DNA of 64,000 bases, from contig NZ_CP014206.1 in assembly GCF_001563225.1 (NCBI RefSeq), positions 3,763,486 through 3,827,485 on the forward strand, in the 5' to 3' direction. Origin of the DNA: Pseudodesulfovibrio indicus (GTDB lineage Bacteria > Desulfobacterota > Desulfovibrionia > Desulfovibrionales > Desulfovibrionaceae). Below are positions 19,126 through 28,343 of the stretch, piece by piece. The position numbers were made by a program, and so were the translations under genes. Below the pieces are notes generated by a model, which saw nothing but the letters and a program-made list of their open reading frames with translations, was not told where the DNA came from and searched no databases. How positions within the stretch are numbered: the stretch's first letter is position 1; each line of letters opens with the position of its first letter.

Positions 19126-20172
19126 CTACTTGGTGAAAAACCTGTACAAAATAGTGTTCCGGTACTCGTCGCCAGGGACCAGGGTCAGGGAGGGGAACCC
19201 GGGGTTGTTGGGCGCATCCACGAACCCCTGCGGCTCCAGGCACAATCCAGACCTCCAACCGTACACCGTTCCGCCCTTGCCGGGCAACCCGTCCGGAATG
19301 AAATTGCCGGAGTAGAACTGCAGGCACGGCTGGTCCGTGAAGAGCTCCATGCAGCGCCCGGAGCCGGGCTCCTCCACCGTGGCCACGGAACGGAAGCCGT
19401 GTCCGTCGAGCACGTAGCAGTGGTCGTACCCCTTGCCCGCCGCCAGCGGTTCGGACGGCTCGCCGATGCGCTCGCCCACCCCGCGCGCCGTGGAGAAGTC
19501 GAGCGGGGTCCCGGCTGTCCCGGCCAGTTTCCCGTTGGGGATCAGCTCCGCGTCCGTTTCCAGATAGCGTTGCCCCCGAATGGTCAGGACGTGGTCCAGG
19601 CAGTCCCGATCCATCCGTCCGGAAAAATTGAAATAGGCGTGGCCGGTCAGGCCGACCACCGTGGGCCGGTCCGTTGTGGCGGACAGATCCAGCCGCAGCC
19701 CGTCGGCCAACAGGGTGTAGACGGCGGTCACGGCCACATTGCCGGGGTATCCCTGGTCCCCGTCCGGGCTCTCGCAGCGCAGGGTCAGGAAAGGTCCGTC
19801 CGCGCCCTCGCCCGGTTCGGCCCCCCAGACCTTGGCGTGGAAACCCCCGCCCCCGCCGTGCAGGTGGTGCGCGCCGTGGTTCCGGTCCAGGGCGTACTCG
19901 CGCCCGTCCAGGGTGAACCGCGCCCCGGAGATACGGTTGGCGACCCGCCCCACCAGGGCGCCGAAATAGCATTGGTCGGCCAGGTAGCCGTCCAGGGTTT
20001 CGTACCCGAGGACCACGTCTTCAGCCGCGCCGTGCCGGTCCGGGACCAGCAGCCGCACCAGCGCGCCGCCGTAGGTGCACACCGAGGCCGACAGCTCCCC
20101 GTTGACCAGGGTGTACAGTTCCACCGGGACGTTGCCCGGCCCCGTGCCGAAGGGGATCGAAGTCACGTTCAT
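19126..20172 (-). CDS. galM: Aldose 1-epimerase (galactose mutarotase)
   Basis: The 348-residue enzyme interconverts alpha- and beta-anomers so that galactokinase receives its substrate. Family motifs are visible: GRVANRISGARF, HGAHHLHGG (catalytic-region His), VGLTGHAYFNF (second His) and the C-terminal LCLEPQGFVDAPN with the catalytic Glu. It lacks a signal peptide, so it should be cytoplasmic. ATG 20172 overlaps the lacI stop by 4 bases and follows GAGGAGG. Translational coupling with galT-galK-lacI is evident. Confidence 0.95.
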   Translation of the reverse strand: MNVTSIPFGTGPGNVPVELYTLVNGELSASVCTYGGALVRLLVPDRHGAAEDVVLGYETLDGYLADQCYFGALVGRVANRISGARFTLDGREYALDRNHGAHHLHGGGGGFHAKVWGAEPGEGADGPFLTLRCESPDGDQGYPGNVAVTAVYTLLADGLRLDLSATTDRPTVVGLTGHAYFNFSGRMDRDCLDHVLTIRGQRYLETDAELIPNGKLAGTAGTPLDFSTARGVGERIGEPSEPLAAGKGYDHCYVLDGHGFRSVATVEEPGSGRCMELFTDQPCLQFYSGNFIPDGLPGKGGTVYGWRSGLCLEPQGFVDAPNNPGFPSLTLVPGDEYRNTILYRFFTK

Positions 20173-21191
20173 GGACGCCTCCTCGGCGCGGAGGTGCCGC
20201 GCACCATCAGTTCGGTGGGCAGGGTCACGGGCGCGGGCGAAAAGTCGGCCCCCTCCTCGAACTGCCGGAGCAGCAGGGAGACGGCGGCCCGGCCCATCTC
20301 CTGGGCGGGCTGGAACACCGTTGTCAGGGCCGGGTCCAGAAGGGCGGCCTCCGGGGTGTCGGAGAACCCGACCAGGGCCACGTCCTCCGGGATGCGCACC
20401 CCGGCCTCCTTGAACCGGGTATACAGGCCCACTGCCACCGGGTCGTTGATGGCCAGGATCGCCTCGGGCAGTTCGTCCATGGACAGGTAGCGCTCGGCCC
20501 CGTCGCGCCCGTCCTCCTCGCGGTAGCCGCCGTGGAGGTGGAACTTCTCCTCCAGGACCAGCCCGTGGTCGGCCAGGGCGTCGCGGTACCCCTCGAAACG
20601 GTGGCGGTTCAGGGAAATGCCCTCCTGCCCGGCCATGTGGCCGATGCGCCGGTAGCCGGATTCGATCAGGTGGACCACCGCGCCGTAGGCCGCCGCGTAG
20701 TCGTCCACCACCACCTTGCCGGTGTCCAGGGATTCGACCACGCGGTCGAACTGGACCAGGGGCACGTTCTGGCGGATAACCCCGGAGAGGTGCTCGTACC
20801 GGGTGGTCTCCGAAGAGATGGCGATGAGCAGCCCGGCCACGCGGTTGGCAGCCAGGGCCTGGACGTTGATGATCTCGCGGGCCAGGGTCTCGTTGGACTG
20901 GCAGACCATGATGATGTAGCCGTTGTCGTAGGCGACTTCTTCTATGCCGCTGATGACGTTGGAGAAAAAGTGGTGTCGAATCTCCGGCACGATGACCCCG
21001 ATGGTGTTGCTGCGCTTCTTCTGCAGGGACTGGGCGAGCTGGTTGGGGTGGTAGTTGTGCCTCTGCGCCGCCTCGGTCACGCGCCGCTTGGTGGCCGGGC
21101 TGATGTCCGGATGGTCGCGCAGGGCGCGGGACACCGTGGACGGCGACACGCCCAGCTCGCGGGCCAGGTCCTTGATGGTGAAGGGGGTCAT
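20169..21191 (-). CDS. LacI/GalR-family repressor, predicted regulator of the galactose operon
   Basis: The 340-residue regulator has an N-terminal LacI helix-turn-helix, TIKDLARELGVSPSTVSRAL (residues 4-23), then the hinge (NQLAQSLQKKRS). A periplasmic-binding-protein-like effector domain follows, with TIGVIVPEIRHHFFSNVI. ATG 21191 overlaps the galK stop by 4 bases. It lies inside the operon it probably controls. The CG-centred operator CCGCAAACGTTTGCGG in front of galT has the shape expected for this family. The inducer is presumably galactose or a derivative (inference). Confidence 0.93.
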   Translation of the reverse strand: MTPFTIKDLARELGVSPSTVSRALRDHPDISPATKRRVTEAAQRHNYHPNQLAQSLQKKRSNTIGVIVPEIRHHFFSNVISGIEEVAYDNGYIIMVCQSNETLAREIINVQALAANRVAGLLIAISSETTRYEHLSGVIRQNVPLVQFDRVVESLDTGKVVVDDYAAAYGAVVHLIESGYRRIGHMAGQEGISLNRHRFEGYRDALADHGLVLEEKFHLHGGYREEDGRDGAERYLSMDELPEAILAINDPVAVGLYTRFKEAGVRIPEDVALVGFSDTPEAALLDPALTTVFQPAQEMGRAAVSLLLRQFEEGADFSPAPVTLPTELMVRGTSAPRRRP

Positions 21192-22492
21192 CGGGTCCCC
21201 TCCCCGCCGGGGCCGATGCGCTCGAAGCCGGGCTTGCGCACCCGAAGCGGCATGACCGCCCCCGGGCCGAAGACGTCCTCCATGAACGCCGTGTAGGCCG
21301 CGAACCGCTCCTTGGGCACGTAGGCCTGGATGGTCCCGGCGAACCCGCCGCCCTGGATGCGGCACGCGCCGCGCCCGCACAGGAACCGCTCGGTCAGGGT
21401 CAGGGCCAGGGGGATGGGCTGGTCCAGCGGGTCCGTGGCCGAGATGCAGTTCTGGAGCAGCCGCCAGGAGGAGTCGCCGGACCGGGCCACCAGCTTCAGG
21501 AACCGCTCCATGTCGCCCGCGCGCAGGACCTGCGCCTGCTCCACGGCGCGGTCGCTTTCCTCAATGAAATGGATGAGCCGCAGCACGCCCCGGTCCCCGG
21601 CGGCCTCGCGCACGCGGCCCGCGTGGGCCAGGACCTGGTCCACGGTCAGCCCGCGCGCGTGGTCCTGCCCGAGGGCGCGGGCGGCCCGCCCCATCTCCTC
21701 GGGGATGGCCGCGTAGTCCGGGGTCAGGTCCGCGTGGCTGCCGCCGGTGTCCACCACGGCCAGTTGGTAGCCGGTGGTCCCGAAATCGAAATCCACCTCG
21801 GTGGCCACCGGGGCCGCCGGGTCGGCGAAGTCGATGGACAGGATGCCCTGGGCCGCACTGGACAGCTGGTCCATGAGCCCGCACGGCTTGCCGAAATGGA
21901 CGTTCTCGGTCTCGCGCCCGGTCAGGGCCAGCTCCAGGGGCGTGACCCCGCCGTCATTGAAAAGTTCGCTGAACACGCGCCCGATGAGGACTTCGAAGGC
22001 CGCCGAGGAGCTCAGCCCCGCGCCCATGGGCACCGCGCCGTCCACGCAGGCGTCGAACCCGCCGATGGTCCGACCGCGCTTGGCCAGCCCGGCAGCCACG
22101 CCGCGCACCAGGGCGGTGGAACTGCCTTCCTCCCCGGCGCGCGGGGCGAGGTCCCCCAGGTCCACGACGATCTCGCCGTCGAACCCCCTGGAGCGCACCC
22201 GGACCGTGTTCCCGCCGTTGGGACGGGCCGTGGCCAGGCAGTCGAAATGCACGGCGGCGGCCAGGACCACGCCGAGGTTGTGGTCCGTGTGGTTGCCGCC
22301 CAGCTCGGTGCGCCCGGGGGCCACGACCAGGGTCGCCCCGCCTTGGCCCAGCCAGTCGCCCATGCGGCCGAGCAGGGAGAGGTAGCGGGCGCGCTGGGCC
22401 GGGACCGCTTCCGGGCCGTACATCGCGGCCAGGGTCGGGTCCAGGGAGCCGTCCTCCAGCCCCCGCACGTGCGCGGACAGCAGGTCGGTCAT
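21188..22492 (-). CDS. galK: Galactokinase
   Basis: The 434-residue GHMP kinase phosphorylates galactose at C1 with ATP. The galactokinase signature is [15 protein letters not shown] (about residues 59-73). The GHMP ATP-binding loop is [14 protein letters not shown] (about 153-166). A third motif near the C terminus reads [16 protein letters not shown]. The N-terminal ~55 residues are longer than in E. coli GalK, and the GGNHTDH variant resembles enzymes I recall from anaerobes. ATG 22492 overlaps the galT stop by 4 bases. Confidence 0.95.
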   Translation of the reverse strand: MTDLLSAHVRGLEDGSLDPTLAAMYGPEAVPAQRARYLSLLGRMGDWLGQGGATLVVAPGRTELGGNHTDHNLGVVLAAAVHFDCLATARPNGGNTVRVRSRGFDGEIVVDLGDLAPRAGEEGSSTALVRGVAAGLAKRGRTIGGFDACVDGAVPMGAGLSSSAAFEVLIGRVFSELFNDGGVTPLELALTGRETENVHFGKPCGLMDQLSSAAQGILSIDFADPAAPVATEVDFDFGTTGYQLAVVDTGGSHADLTPDYAAIPEEMGRAARALGQDHARGLTVDQVLAHAGRVREAAGDRGVLRLIHFIEESDRAVEQAQVLRAGDMERFLKLVARSGDSSWRLLQNCISATDPLDQPIPLALTLTERFLCGRGACRIQGGGFAGTIQAYVPKERFAAYTAFMEDVFGPGAVMPLRVRKPGFERIGPGGEGTR

Positions 22493-23553
22493 GCGTTCTC
22501 CCCGGCATCGGGCAGGTCCATGTAATGGACCTCCGGCTGTTCGCGCAGCCGCGCGGCGGCGGCCTCGGCGGTCAGGTCGCGCTGGGGCATGGCCATCATC
22601 TCGTAGCCGACCATGAATTTCCGGACCGTGCGCGAGCGCAGGAGCGGCGGGTAGTAATGGAGATGGAAATGCCAGTGGGGATGGTCCGCCCCGTCCGAGG
22701 GGGCCTGGTGGATGCCCATGGAATACGGGAACGAGGTCTCGAAAAGATTGTCGTAGCGGATGTTCAGCCGGACCATGGCGTCGGCCAGGTCGCGCCGCTG
22801 GGCCGGGTCCATGGCCGCGACGTCCGCCAGGTGCGCCTTGGGCAGGATCATGGTCTCGAAGGGCCACACGGCCCAGAACGGGACCAGGGCCGCGAAGGAG
22901 TCGTTCTCGAAGACGATCCGCTCGCCGCGCGCCAGCTCCAGGCTCAGGTAGTCGCACAGCAGGCAGGTCCCCTTTTCGGCCCGGTGCGCGTGCTGGCGGC
23001 GGTCCTCGGCGGCCGGGATCATGGGCACGGACCGGGTGGCCCATATCTGGCCGTGGGGGTGCGGGTTGGAGCAGCCCATGGCCTGGCCCCGGTTCTCGAA
23101 GATCTGGACGTAGCCGATATCGGCGCGCGAGCCGAGGGAGACGGACTCCTCGCACCACAGGTCCACCACCTTGGCGGCCTGGGCCGCGCCCAGCCGGGCC
23201 AGGGTCAGGTCGTGGCGCGGGGAATAGCAGATCACGCGGCAGACGCCGGTCTCGGGCTCGGCCACCAGCAGGGAGTGGTTGTCCGTTGCCGGGGGTTGCT
23301 CCGCCCCTTCGGGCAGCAGCGCGGCGAAATCGTTGGTGAAGACAAAGGTGTCGGCATAGTCGGGATTGACCGCTCCGCCCGCGCGCCCGTTGCCCGGGCA
23401 GAGATAGCACTGCTTGTCATAGGCGGGCAGGGTCGCCCGGTCCGGCTGCTCCTGCTGGCCCTGCCAGGGCCGCTTGGTGCGGTGCGGAGAGACCAGGACC
23501 CACTCGCCGGTGAGCTGGTTGAACCGCCTGTGCGGATGATCCTCGAACTGCAT
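22489..23553 (-). CDS. galT: Galactose-1-phosphate uridylyltransferase
   Basis: The 354-residue HIT-superfamily enzyme swaps UMP between UDP-glucose and galactose-1-phosphate. The active-site motif [11 protein letters not shown] contains the nucleotidylated His. Zn-binding-type residues include [12 protein letters not shown] and a second cluster CLLCDYL, and a C-terminal [11 protein letters not shown] is present. ATG 23553 follows GGGGGAG; starts farther upstream overlap the operator. It is the first gene of the operon. No UDP-galactose 4-epimerase gene was seen in the window, so galE must be elsewhere if the Leloir route is complete. Confidence 0.96.
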   Translation of the reverse strand: MQFEDHPHRRFNQLTGEWVLVSPHRTKRPWQGQQEQPDRATLPAYDKQCYLCPGNGRAGGAVNPDYADTFVFTNDFAALLPEGAEQPPATDNHSLLVAEPETGVCRVICYSPRHDLTLARLGAAQAAKVVDLWCEESVSLGSRADIGYVQIFENRGQAMGCSNPHPHGQIWATRSVPMIPAAEDRRQHAHRAEKGTCLLCDYLSLELARGERIVFENDSFAALVPFWAVWPFETMILPKAHLADVAAMDPAQRRDLADAMVRLNIRYDNLFETSFPYSMGIHQAPSDGADHPHWHFHLHYYPPLLRSRTVRKFMVGYEMMAMPQRDLTAEAAAARLREQPEVHYMDLPDAGENA

Positions 23554-23619
23554 TTTCTCCCCCGAAACATCGCCCCGGCACAGGATTTCCCCAGGTGATC
23601 CCATGGGTTCCGAAGCGGG

Positions 23620-23686
23620 GCGCAAACGTTGCCGCAAACGTTTGCGGTGCACCCATGAAAATTTCACACCGCCGCCTTTTTGTCAA
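23620..23686 (-). promoter_or_regulatory. galT promoter with tandem LacI-type operators
   Basis: CCGCAAACGTTTGCGG (23632-23647) is a perfect 16-bp palindrome with the central CG typical of LacI/GalR operators. A second imperfect copy, CGCAAACGTTGCC, directly abuts it at 23621-23633. On the minus strand TTGACA lies at 23686-23681; a weak AT-rich -10 follows after about 17 bases, so the operator would overlap the transcription start. This is a classic repression geometry. Confidence 0.8.
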
Positions 23687-23735
23687 CATGGCGTCACATA
23701 ATTGTGGGTGAAAAGGGGAAAAACGGAACGGATGG

Positions 23736-24527
23736 TCAGCGAGGGCCGGAGATATCCCGAAAAATGACGTCGTAGCGGCCGTTTTCACGGAGTTTCCGCA
23801 ACCCCTCGTTGAACCGGGCCATGAGTTCCTCCGCGCCGACCAGGTTGCGGTCCAGGAGAAGGTGGTTGGTCTCGGAGAAGATCGGCCGGGGATGGTGGAT
23901 GATGGCGGACGCGCCGGGCCCCACCCGGTGATCCAGGACGAACCGCCCCACGGCCAGGTTGCAGGCGTAGACATCCACCCGGCCCAGGAGCAGCTTCTTC
24001 ATGCCCGAGGCGTAGTCCTTGGCGATATCCAGCCTCCCCTCGCCCCTGGACAGCACTTCCTCCAGCTGGAACTCCTCGGCGCTGCCCAAGGTGACGGCCA
24101 CCCGCAAGTCCCTGACGTCGTCGAGACAGGACCAGTCGAAGGGGGTGTCCTTGCGGTGGAAGAAGACCCGGACGGACTCGAAGAGCGGGTCGCTGAACAG
24201 GAAATCGCGCTCGCGGTCCGCCATGCGCATCCAGCCCGCCGAGCCCTGGGCCTTGCCCGTGCGGGCCATCTCCAGGGCGCGGCGCCACGGCACGAACACG
24301 AAGGAGGCGTGGATCCCGGCCAGGGCAAAGCTCTCGGCGACCACCTGGTTGGCCGCCCCGCCGAAGGCCAGTTCAGGGGAGTAGTACGGCGGCCAGTCGC
24401 CGCTGGTCAGGACGATCTCGTCCAGGGCCGAAGCCGCGCGGACCGCCAGCAACAGGGCCAGCGCCACCACGGCCGCAATGCGGCCGAGCGCGTTCAGTCC
24501 CCTGCGGCAGCCCCGCCCTCCGGCCAT
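23736..24527 (-). CDS. Periplasmic family-3 solute-binding protein
   Basis: The 263-residue protein has a basic N-terminus and a long hydrophobic signal (about 15-35, ending ASA). An amino-acid-type binding fold follows: EIVLTSGDWPPYYSPELAFG, FVPWRRALEMARTGKAQGS and FSDPLFESVRVFFHRKD. This is typical of stand-alone periplasmic sensors or uptake proteins in Proteobacteria. No permease or ATPase is adjacent. GGAG lies just before the ATG, which follows the preceding gene by 3 bases, so it is co-transcribed with ppnP. The ligand is unknown. Confidence 0.85.
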   Translation of the reverse strand: MAGGRGCRRGLNALGRIAAVVALALLLAVRAASALDEIVLTSGDWPPYYSPELAFGGAANQVVAESFALAGIHASFVFVPWRRALEMARTGKAQGSAGWMRMADRERDFLFSDPLFESVRVFFHRKDTPFDWSCLDDVRDLRVAVTLGSAEEFQLEEVLSRGEGRLDIAKDYASGMKKLLLGRVDVYACNLAVGRFVLDHRVGPGASAIIHHPRPIFSETNHLLLDRNLVGAEELMARFNEGLRKLRENGRYDVIFRDISGPR

Positions 24528-24530
24528 GTC

Positions 24531-24947
24531 CTACTCCTGTTTCGGAAGCTGGGATAGAATCTGTCCCACCGCCGCCGCGGTGAGGATGGAAAAGCACAGG
24601 CGCGCCCGCGTCTGGTCGAAGAACACGTCGAGATACACGGTCTCGCCGTGCTGGAAGCTCTCTCCGGCCACCGAGGTCAGCAGGGGAAGCTCCAGGGTTT
24701 CCGAGAGGTCGAACTCCAGGGGAATCATGCCCTCGCGCTCCGGCCCCATGGCGGTCTGCTCCATCTGGGTCAGGGCCTCGGCCATGGGCGCGCAGGCGGC
24801 CAGGGCCACGGGCAGGTACAGCCCCTCGAACCGGAGCAGGCAGACCGCATGGTCCTCCAGCAGCATGCCCTCGGGCTGGACGTCGATTTCCTGAAAGAGA
24901 TAGGGGCCGCTGTCGCCGAATTCGATGCGCTGGCCTTGATCGGACAT
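24531..24947 (-). CDS. Uncharacterised 138-residue soluble protein
   Basis: The protein is acidic, without signal peptide or membrane segment. Visible features are IEFGDSGPYLFQEIDVQPEG near the N terminus and a hydrophobic C-terminal helix, LCFSILTAAAVGQILSQL. No catalytic motif is recognised. It lies 8 bases after ppnP and 3 bases before the solute-binding protein gene, so these three are probably one transcript. The start at 24947 was chosen by position and by the weak GGGGCGGA upstream. Confidence 0.72.
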   Translation of the reverse strand: MSDQGQRIEFGDSGPYLFQEIDVQPEGMLLEDHAVCLLRFEGLYLPVALAACAPMAEALTQMEQTAMGPEREGMIPLEFDLSETLELPLLTSVAGESFQHGETVYLDVFFDQTRARLCFSILTAAAVGQILSQLPKQE

Positions 24948-24955
24948 TCCGCCCC

Positions 24956-25270
24956 CTAGTCCAGGTAGGAACAGCAGTAATCGGTGACGGTCGCGACCTT
25001 GAGCCGGAACTTGGCGTTGGCCGGGACATTGAAGGTCTGGCCGGAGGTCACCGCGACCCATTCGTCGATGCCGGGCAGCTGCACGGACAGCTCGCCGGAG
25101 GTGATCTCCATGTGTTCGGCCTTGGCCGTGCCGAACTCGTATTCGCCGGGCAGCATGATGCCGAGCGTCTTCACGCCGCCGTCGGCAAAGGTGATGGTCC
25201 GGCTGGTTACCTTGCCGTCAAAATAGACGTTCGCCTTCCTGGCTACGGTCACGTTGCTGAAATCGCTCAT
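24956..25270 (-). CDS. ppnP: Pyrimidine/purine nucleoside phosphorylase PpnP
   Basis: The 104-residue single-domain cupin matches the PpnP (YaiE, former DUF1255) family in full length. Motifs include [19 protein letters not shown] and [14 protein letters not shown]. The family phosphorolyses several nucleosides to base and ribose-1-phosphate. GGAGAGAG precedes ATG 25270. A nucleoside importer (42895-47642) and a secreted 5'-nucleotidase (26442-28169) are encoded in the same window, fitting a salvage role (inference). Confidence 0.93.
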   Translation of the reverse strand: MSDFSNVTVARKANVYFDGKVTSRTITFADGGVKTLGIMLPGEYEFGTAKAEHMEITSGELSVQLPGIDEWVAVTSGQTFNVPANAKFRLKVATVTDYCCSYLD

Positions 25271-25318
25271 TCTCTCTCCGGGTTGGTTGGCTTGGTCGGG
25301 GCGCTCGCGGGGGACCGC

Positions 25319-25368
25319 TTGCGTGATGTCGGAATCCGTTTATACTTGCCGGGAACCGACACCGTCAA
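25319..25368. promoter_or_regulatory. Overlapping divergent promoters for ppnP and the oxidoreductase
   Basis: Plus strand: TTGCGT - 16 bases - TATACT (25319-25346). Minus strand: TTGACG - 18 bases - TATAAA (25368-25339). The two -10 elements overlap, so RNA polymerase could occupy only one orientation at a time. The divergent genes may therefore be reciprocally expressed. Confidence 0.65.
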
Positions 25369-25382
25369 CCCCAGGGGGGATC

Positions 25383-26378
25383 ATGAACAGGATTCGCATA
25401 GGCGTTCTTTCCACGGCCAAGATCGGCCGCACCAAGGTCATTCCGGCCATGCAGCGGGCTGCGGGCTGCGAGGTCGCGGCCATTGCCTCGCGCAACGCGC
25501 AGAGCGCCCGCAAGGCCGCCGAGGAGCTGAACATACCCAAGGCGTTCGAGAGCTACGAAGCGCTCCTGGCCGACCCGGACATCGACGCCGTGTACATCCC
25601 GCTGCCCAACCACCTGCACGTGCACTGGTCCCTGGCCGCCATGGACGCGGGCAAGCACGTGCTCTGTGAAAAGCCCATCGGCCTGGACACCGGCGAGGCC
25701 CAAACCCTGCTGGACGCCGCCGAAGCGCACCCGGAGCTGAAGGTCATGGAGGCGTTCATGTACCGCCACCATCCGCAGTGGATCAGGGCGCGGGAGCTGG
25801 CCCTGTCCGGGGCCATCGGGCGCATGACCACCATCCAGTCGTTCTTTTCCTATTTCAACGCCGACCCCGGCAACATCCGCAACATGGCGGACATCGGCGG
25901 CGGCGGGCTCATGGACATCGGCTGCTACAACATCTCCCTGTCCCGCTTCCTGTTCGGTGCCGAACCGGACCGGGTGGCCGGGTTCGCGGACGTGGACCCG
26001 GAGTTCGGCACGGACCGGGTCTTCTCCGGGATGATGGACTTCGGCGGCAGGGTCTCGGCCTTCACCTGCTCCACCCAGCTGGCCGACTACCAGCGGGTGA
26101 ACATCTTCGGCACCGACGGGCGCATCGAGATCCTCATCCCGTTCAACGCCCCGCCGGACGAGCCGTGCTCCATCCTCCTGCAAAAGGGGGCCGCGGGCGG
26201 CATCGAGACCATCACCTTCGACGTCTGCGACCAGTACGCGCTCCAGGCCGAGCTGTTCGCCCGGGCCATCCTGGACGACACGGACGTCCCCACCCCGCTC
26301 ACGGACGCCCTGGACAACATGCACGTCCTGGAGACCCTGCGGCGCAGCGCCGACCTGGGCGAGTGGGTGGCCTGCTAG
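25383..26378 (+). CDS. Gfo/Idh/MocA-family NAD(P)-dependent oxidoreductase
   Basis: The 331-residue enzyme has an N-terminal Rossmann fold starting RIRIGVLSTAKIGRTKVIPAM, and the family motif LCEKPIGLD (about residue 97; catalytic-type Lys in EKP). A C-terminal alpha/beta domain follows with GGGGLMDIGCYNIS. The family acts on sugars, inositols or related polyols. AGGGGGG precedes ATG 25383. It stands alone between a divergent promoter and a bidirectional terminator. The substrate cannot be read from sequence; proximity to the galactose genes is only suggestive. Confidence 0.9.
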   Translation: MNRIRIGVLSTAKIGRTKVIPAMQRAAGCEVAAIASRNAQSARKAAEELNIPKAFESYEALLADPDIDAVYIPLPNHLHVHWSLAAMDAGKHVLCEKPIGLDTGEAQTLLDAAEAHPELKVMEAFMYRHHPQWIRARELALSGAIGRMTTIQSFFSYFNADPGNIRNMADIGGGGLMDIGCYNISLSRFLFGAEPDRVAGFADVDPEFGTDRVFSGMMDFGGRVSAFTCSTQLADYQRVNIFGTDGRIEILIPFNAPPDEPCSILLQKGAAGGIETITFDVCDQYALQAELFARAILDDTDVPTPLTDALDNMHVLETLRRSADLGEWVAC

Positions 26379-26389
26379 CATCCCGAAAA

Positions 26390-26421
26390 AAACGGGGGAG
26401 CGTCGACCCGCCCCCCCGTTT
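26390..26421. terminator. Bidirectional terminator between convergent genes
   Basis: AAACGGGGG pairs with CCCCCGTTT (9 bp). The plus-strand side continues into CTCTTTT, and the minus-strand side into TTTTTCGGG. It sits between the oxidoreductase (plus) and 5'-nucleotidase (minus) genes. Confidence 0.8.
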
Positions 26422-26441
26422 CTCTTTTGCTCCCGCTTGGC

Positions 26442-28169
26442 TTAATGGCCCGGAATGTAGGTCACTCCCGTGGAGGGCAGCGGCCTGAGGGTCCGCTTGC
26501 GCTTGACGAAATCCAGAAACACCAGGGAGTCCACGAACCCGGTGTCGTAGCGGTCCGTGGCCCTTTTTAGGACCTCGTACCCGTCGCCGCCCGAGGCGAG
26601 GTAGGAGTTGGTCACCACCGAGTAGGTGCGGTGCGGGACAAGGGACTGCCAGCTCCCCTCGCGGCCCAGGACCTCCACGGCGTGGACCCGGCTGCCTTCG
26701 GGCTGGTTCATGTCCGCGGCAAAGCGCAGGCCGCCCACGTAGGGGAACGCCCCGCCGCCGCGCGCCACGCCGGTCTCCAGGGCGGTACGCACCTCCTTGC
26801 CGGTCAGCTTCAGGACGAACAGGGTGTTGTTGAAGGGCATCATGGAAAACACGGTGCCCACGGTGATGTCGCCCTCGGGAATGGAGATGCGCACCCCGCC
26901 GCCGTTCATCAGGGCGATGTCCGCCGGGCTGCCGGTAGCCCCGAGCTTGTCGAGCATGGAGCGGCAGACCAGGGGGGCGAGCAGGCTGCCGTGGGGCAGT
27001 CTCTCGCCGGAGTCGGTGACGCCCGGCACGCGGATGTGCGGCAGGGGCAGGACCGCCCTGCCGATGACCTCGGTACGCATGGCCTCCACGCCCTGGGCGA
27101 ACGGTCCCAGAAATTTCCTGGCCCCGGCGTCGGGGGCGGCCGCCGCGGTTTCGGGATTGTTGTCGATCATCGCGAGCAGCGCTTCGCGGTCCGCGCCCAG
27201 GACCTCGACCTTCCTGCCCCCCGCGTCCTTGCGCCGGAACGTGTCGCCCAGGACCAGCTCGGGCCTGGATTCGGCGCGGGTCACGCGCCCCTCGTCGTCG
27301 AAGGTCAGGTCCAGGCGGCCGAGCACCCTGCCCCATTTCCAGGCCGTGACCACGTAGACGTCGCCGCCGTCCGCGCCCTTGACCACGGCGGGATACGGTG
27401 CCGCCGGGTTCAGCCCCATGGCCCCGATGCCGTCCGGGCCGCCGAGCAGGGTGTGGGAATGGCCGCCCACGATAACGTCCACCCCGTGCACCTTGGCCGC
27501 GAGCATTTTGTCAACCCCGAACCCCACGTGGGTCAGGAGCACGATCTTGTTCACGCCCCGCGCCTGGAGCTCGCGCACGTAGAGGTCGGCGGCCTGGGCC
27601 TCGTCCGAAAAAGCCACCTTGCCCGGAGCGGAGATGACCCCGGTCTCCCGGATGGTCAGGCCGATGATGCCGATCTTTTCGCCGCCGACCGTGGCCACGA
27701 TGTACGGCTTGACCCGCGAGGCCAGCGCCGGAACCTCGGACGCGTCCATGTTGGCGCTGAGCACCGGCAGTTTGGCGTACCCGAGCATGTTCGCCAGGAA
27801 GTCCGGCCCCTTGTCGAATTCATGGTTGCCGAGCGTCATGGCCGCGAACCCCAGCCGGTCCAGGAACTCCATCTCCGGCCTGCCGCCGTACTTGAGGAAA
27901 TAGAGGTCCCCCTGGACCGCGTCGCCCGCGTGCAGCAGCAGGACGTTCTCCCGCTCGGCACGCGCCTTGTCCACCAGGGTGGTCAGCCTGGCCCAGCCGC
28001 CGAGCTTGGCGTAGGTCTCTTTTCCCTGAGGCCGGATCTTGTCCGTGGTGGGGTCGAGGTAGGAGTGGGAATCGTTGACGTGCAGCAGGGTCAGGTCAAA
28101 GGCCTGCGGCGCGCCGGGACCGCACAGCACGGCCAGGACGAGGATCAACGTGGCGAGGACTCGATGCAT
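26442..28169 (-). CDS. Secreted 5'-nucleotidase / UshA-type metallophosphatase
   Basis: The 575-residue protein has a signal peptide (cleavage after about APQA, residue 23). The calcineurin-like metallophosphatase domain follows, with LLHVNDSHSYLD, TLGNHEFDKG and GGHSHTLLGG, which hold the two-metal site. The C-terminal 5'-nucleotidase substrate domain (about 310-540) contains ALMNGGGVRISIPEGDITVG and a YSVVTNSYLASGGDGY segment. It should release nucleosides from nucleotides in the periplasm. ATG 28169 follows CGGAGG. A long antisense frame on the other strand is a composition artefact. Confidence 0.94.
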   Translation of the reverse strand: MHRVLATLILVLAVLCGPGAPQAFDLTLLHVNDSHSYLDPTTDKIRPQGKETYAKLGGWARLTTLVDKARAERENVLLLHAGDAVQGDLYFLKYGGRPEMEFLDRLGFAAMTLGNHEFDKGPDFLANMLGYAKLPVLSANMDASEVPALASRVKPYIVATVGGEKIGIIGLTIRETGVISAPGKVAFSDEAQAADLYVRELQARGVNKIVLLTHVGFGVDKMLAAKVHGVDVIVGGHSHTLLGGPDGIGAMGLNPAAPYPAVVKGADGGDVYVVTAWKWGRVLGRLDLTFDDEGRVTRAESRPELVLGDTFRRKDAGGRKVEVLGADREALLAMIDNNPETAAAAPDAGARKFLGPFAQGVEAMRTEVIGRAVLPLPHIRVPGVTDSGERLPHGSLLAPLVCRSMLDKLGATGSPADIALMNGGGVRISIPEGDITVGTVFSMMPFNNTLFVLKLTGKEVRTALETGVARGGGAFPYVGGLRFAADMNQPEGSRVHAVEVLGREGSWQSLVPHRTYSVVTNSYLASGGDGYEVLKRATDRYDTGFVDSLVFLDFVKRKRTLRPLPSTGVTYIPGH

Positions 28170-28183
28170 GGCAACCTCCGGGT

Positions 28184-28212
28184 ATTGTCGCTGCCTACCA
28201 ACATTCCCGCAA
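28184..28212 (-). promoter_or_regulatory. Candidate promoter of the 5'-nucleotidase gene
   Basis: On the minus strand TTGCGG and GACAAT are 17 bases apart, ending about 15 bases before the ATG. A 9-bp inverted repeat (ACATTCCCG at 28201, CGGGAATGT at 28243) brackets the region just upstream and could bind a regulator. Confidence 0.45.
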
Positions 28213-28253
28213 AAAGGGAACGCGCGCGGCGGGTCCGACCGTCGGGAATGTGA

Positions 28254-28310
28254 ACAATTGTGACAATTCCGCGCCGCGCATTGTGCCGAACCGTTTTTTA
28301 TCGGTATGTA
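28254..28310 (+). promoter_or_regulatory. Candidate promoter of the GAK-type operon
   Basis: TTGTGC (28281) and TATGTA (28305) are 18 bases apart and about 35 bases before the first ATG. Just upstream, AATTGT-G-ACAATT is a short perfect inverted repeat (near 28255-28268) that could be an operator. The remaining 28170-28343 interval holds no gene. Confidence 0.45.
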
Positions 28311-28343
28311 ACTGAACATCAAACCCAAAGGGAGACCCCATTC

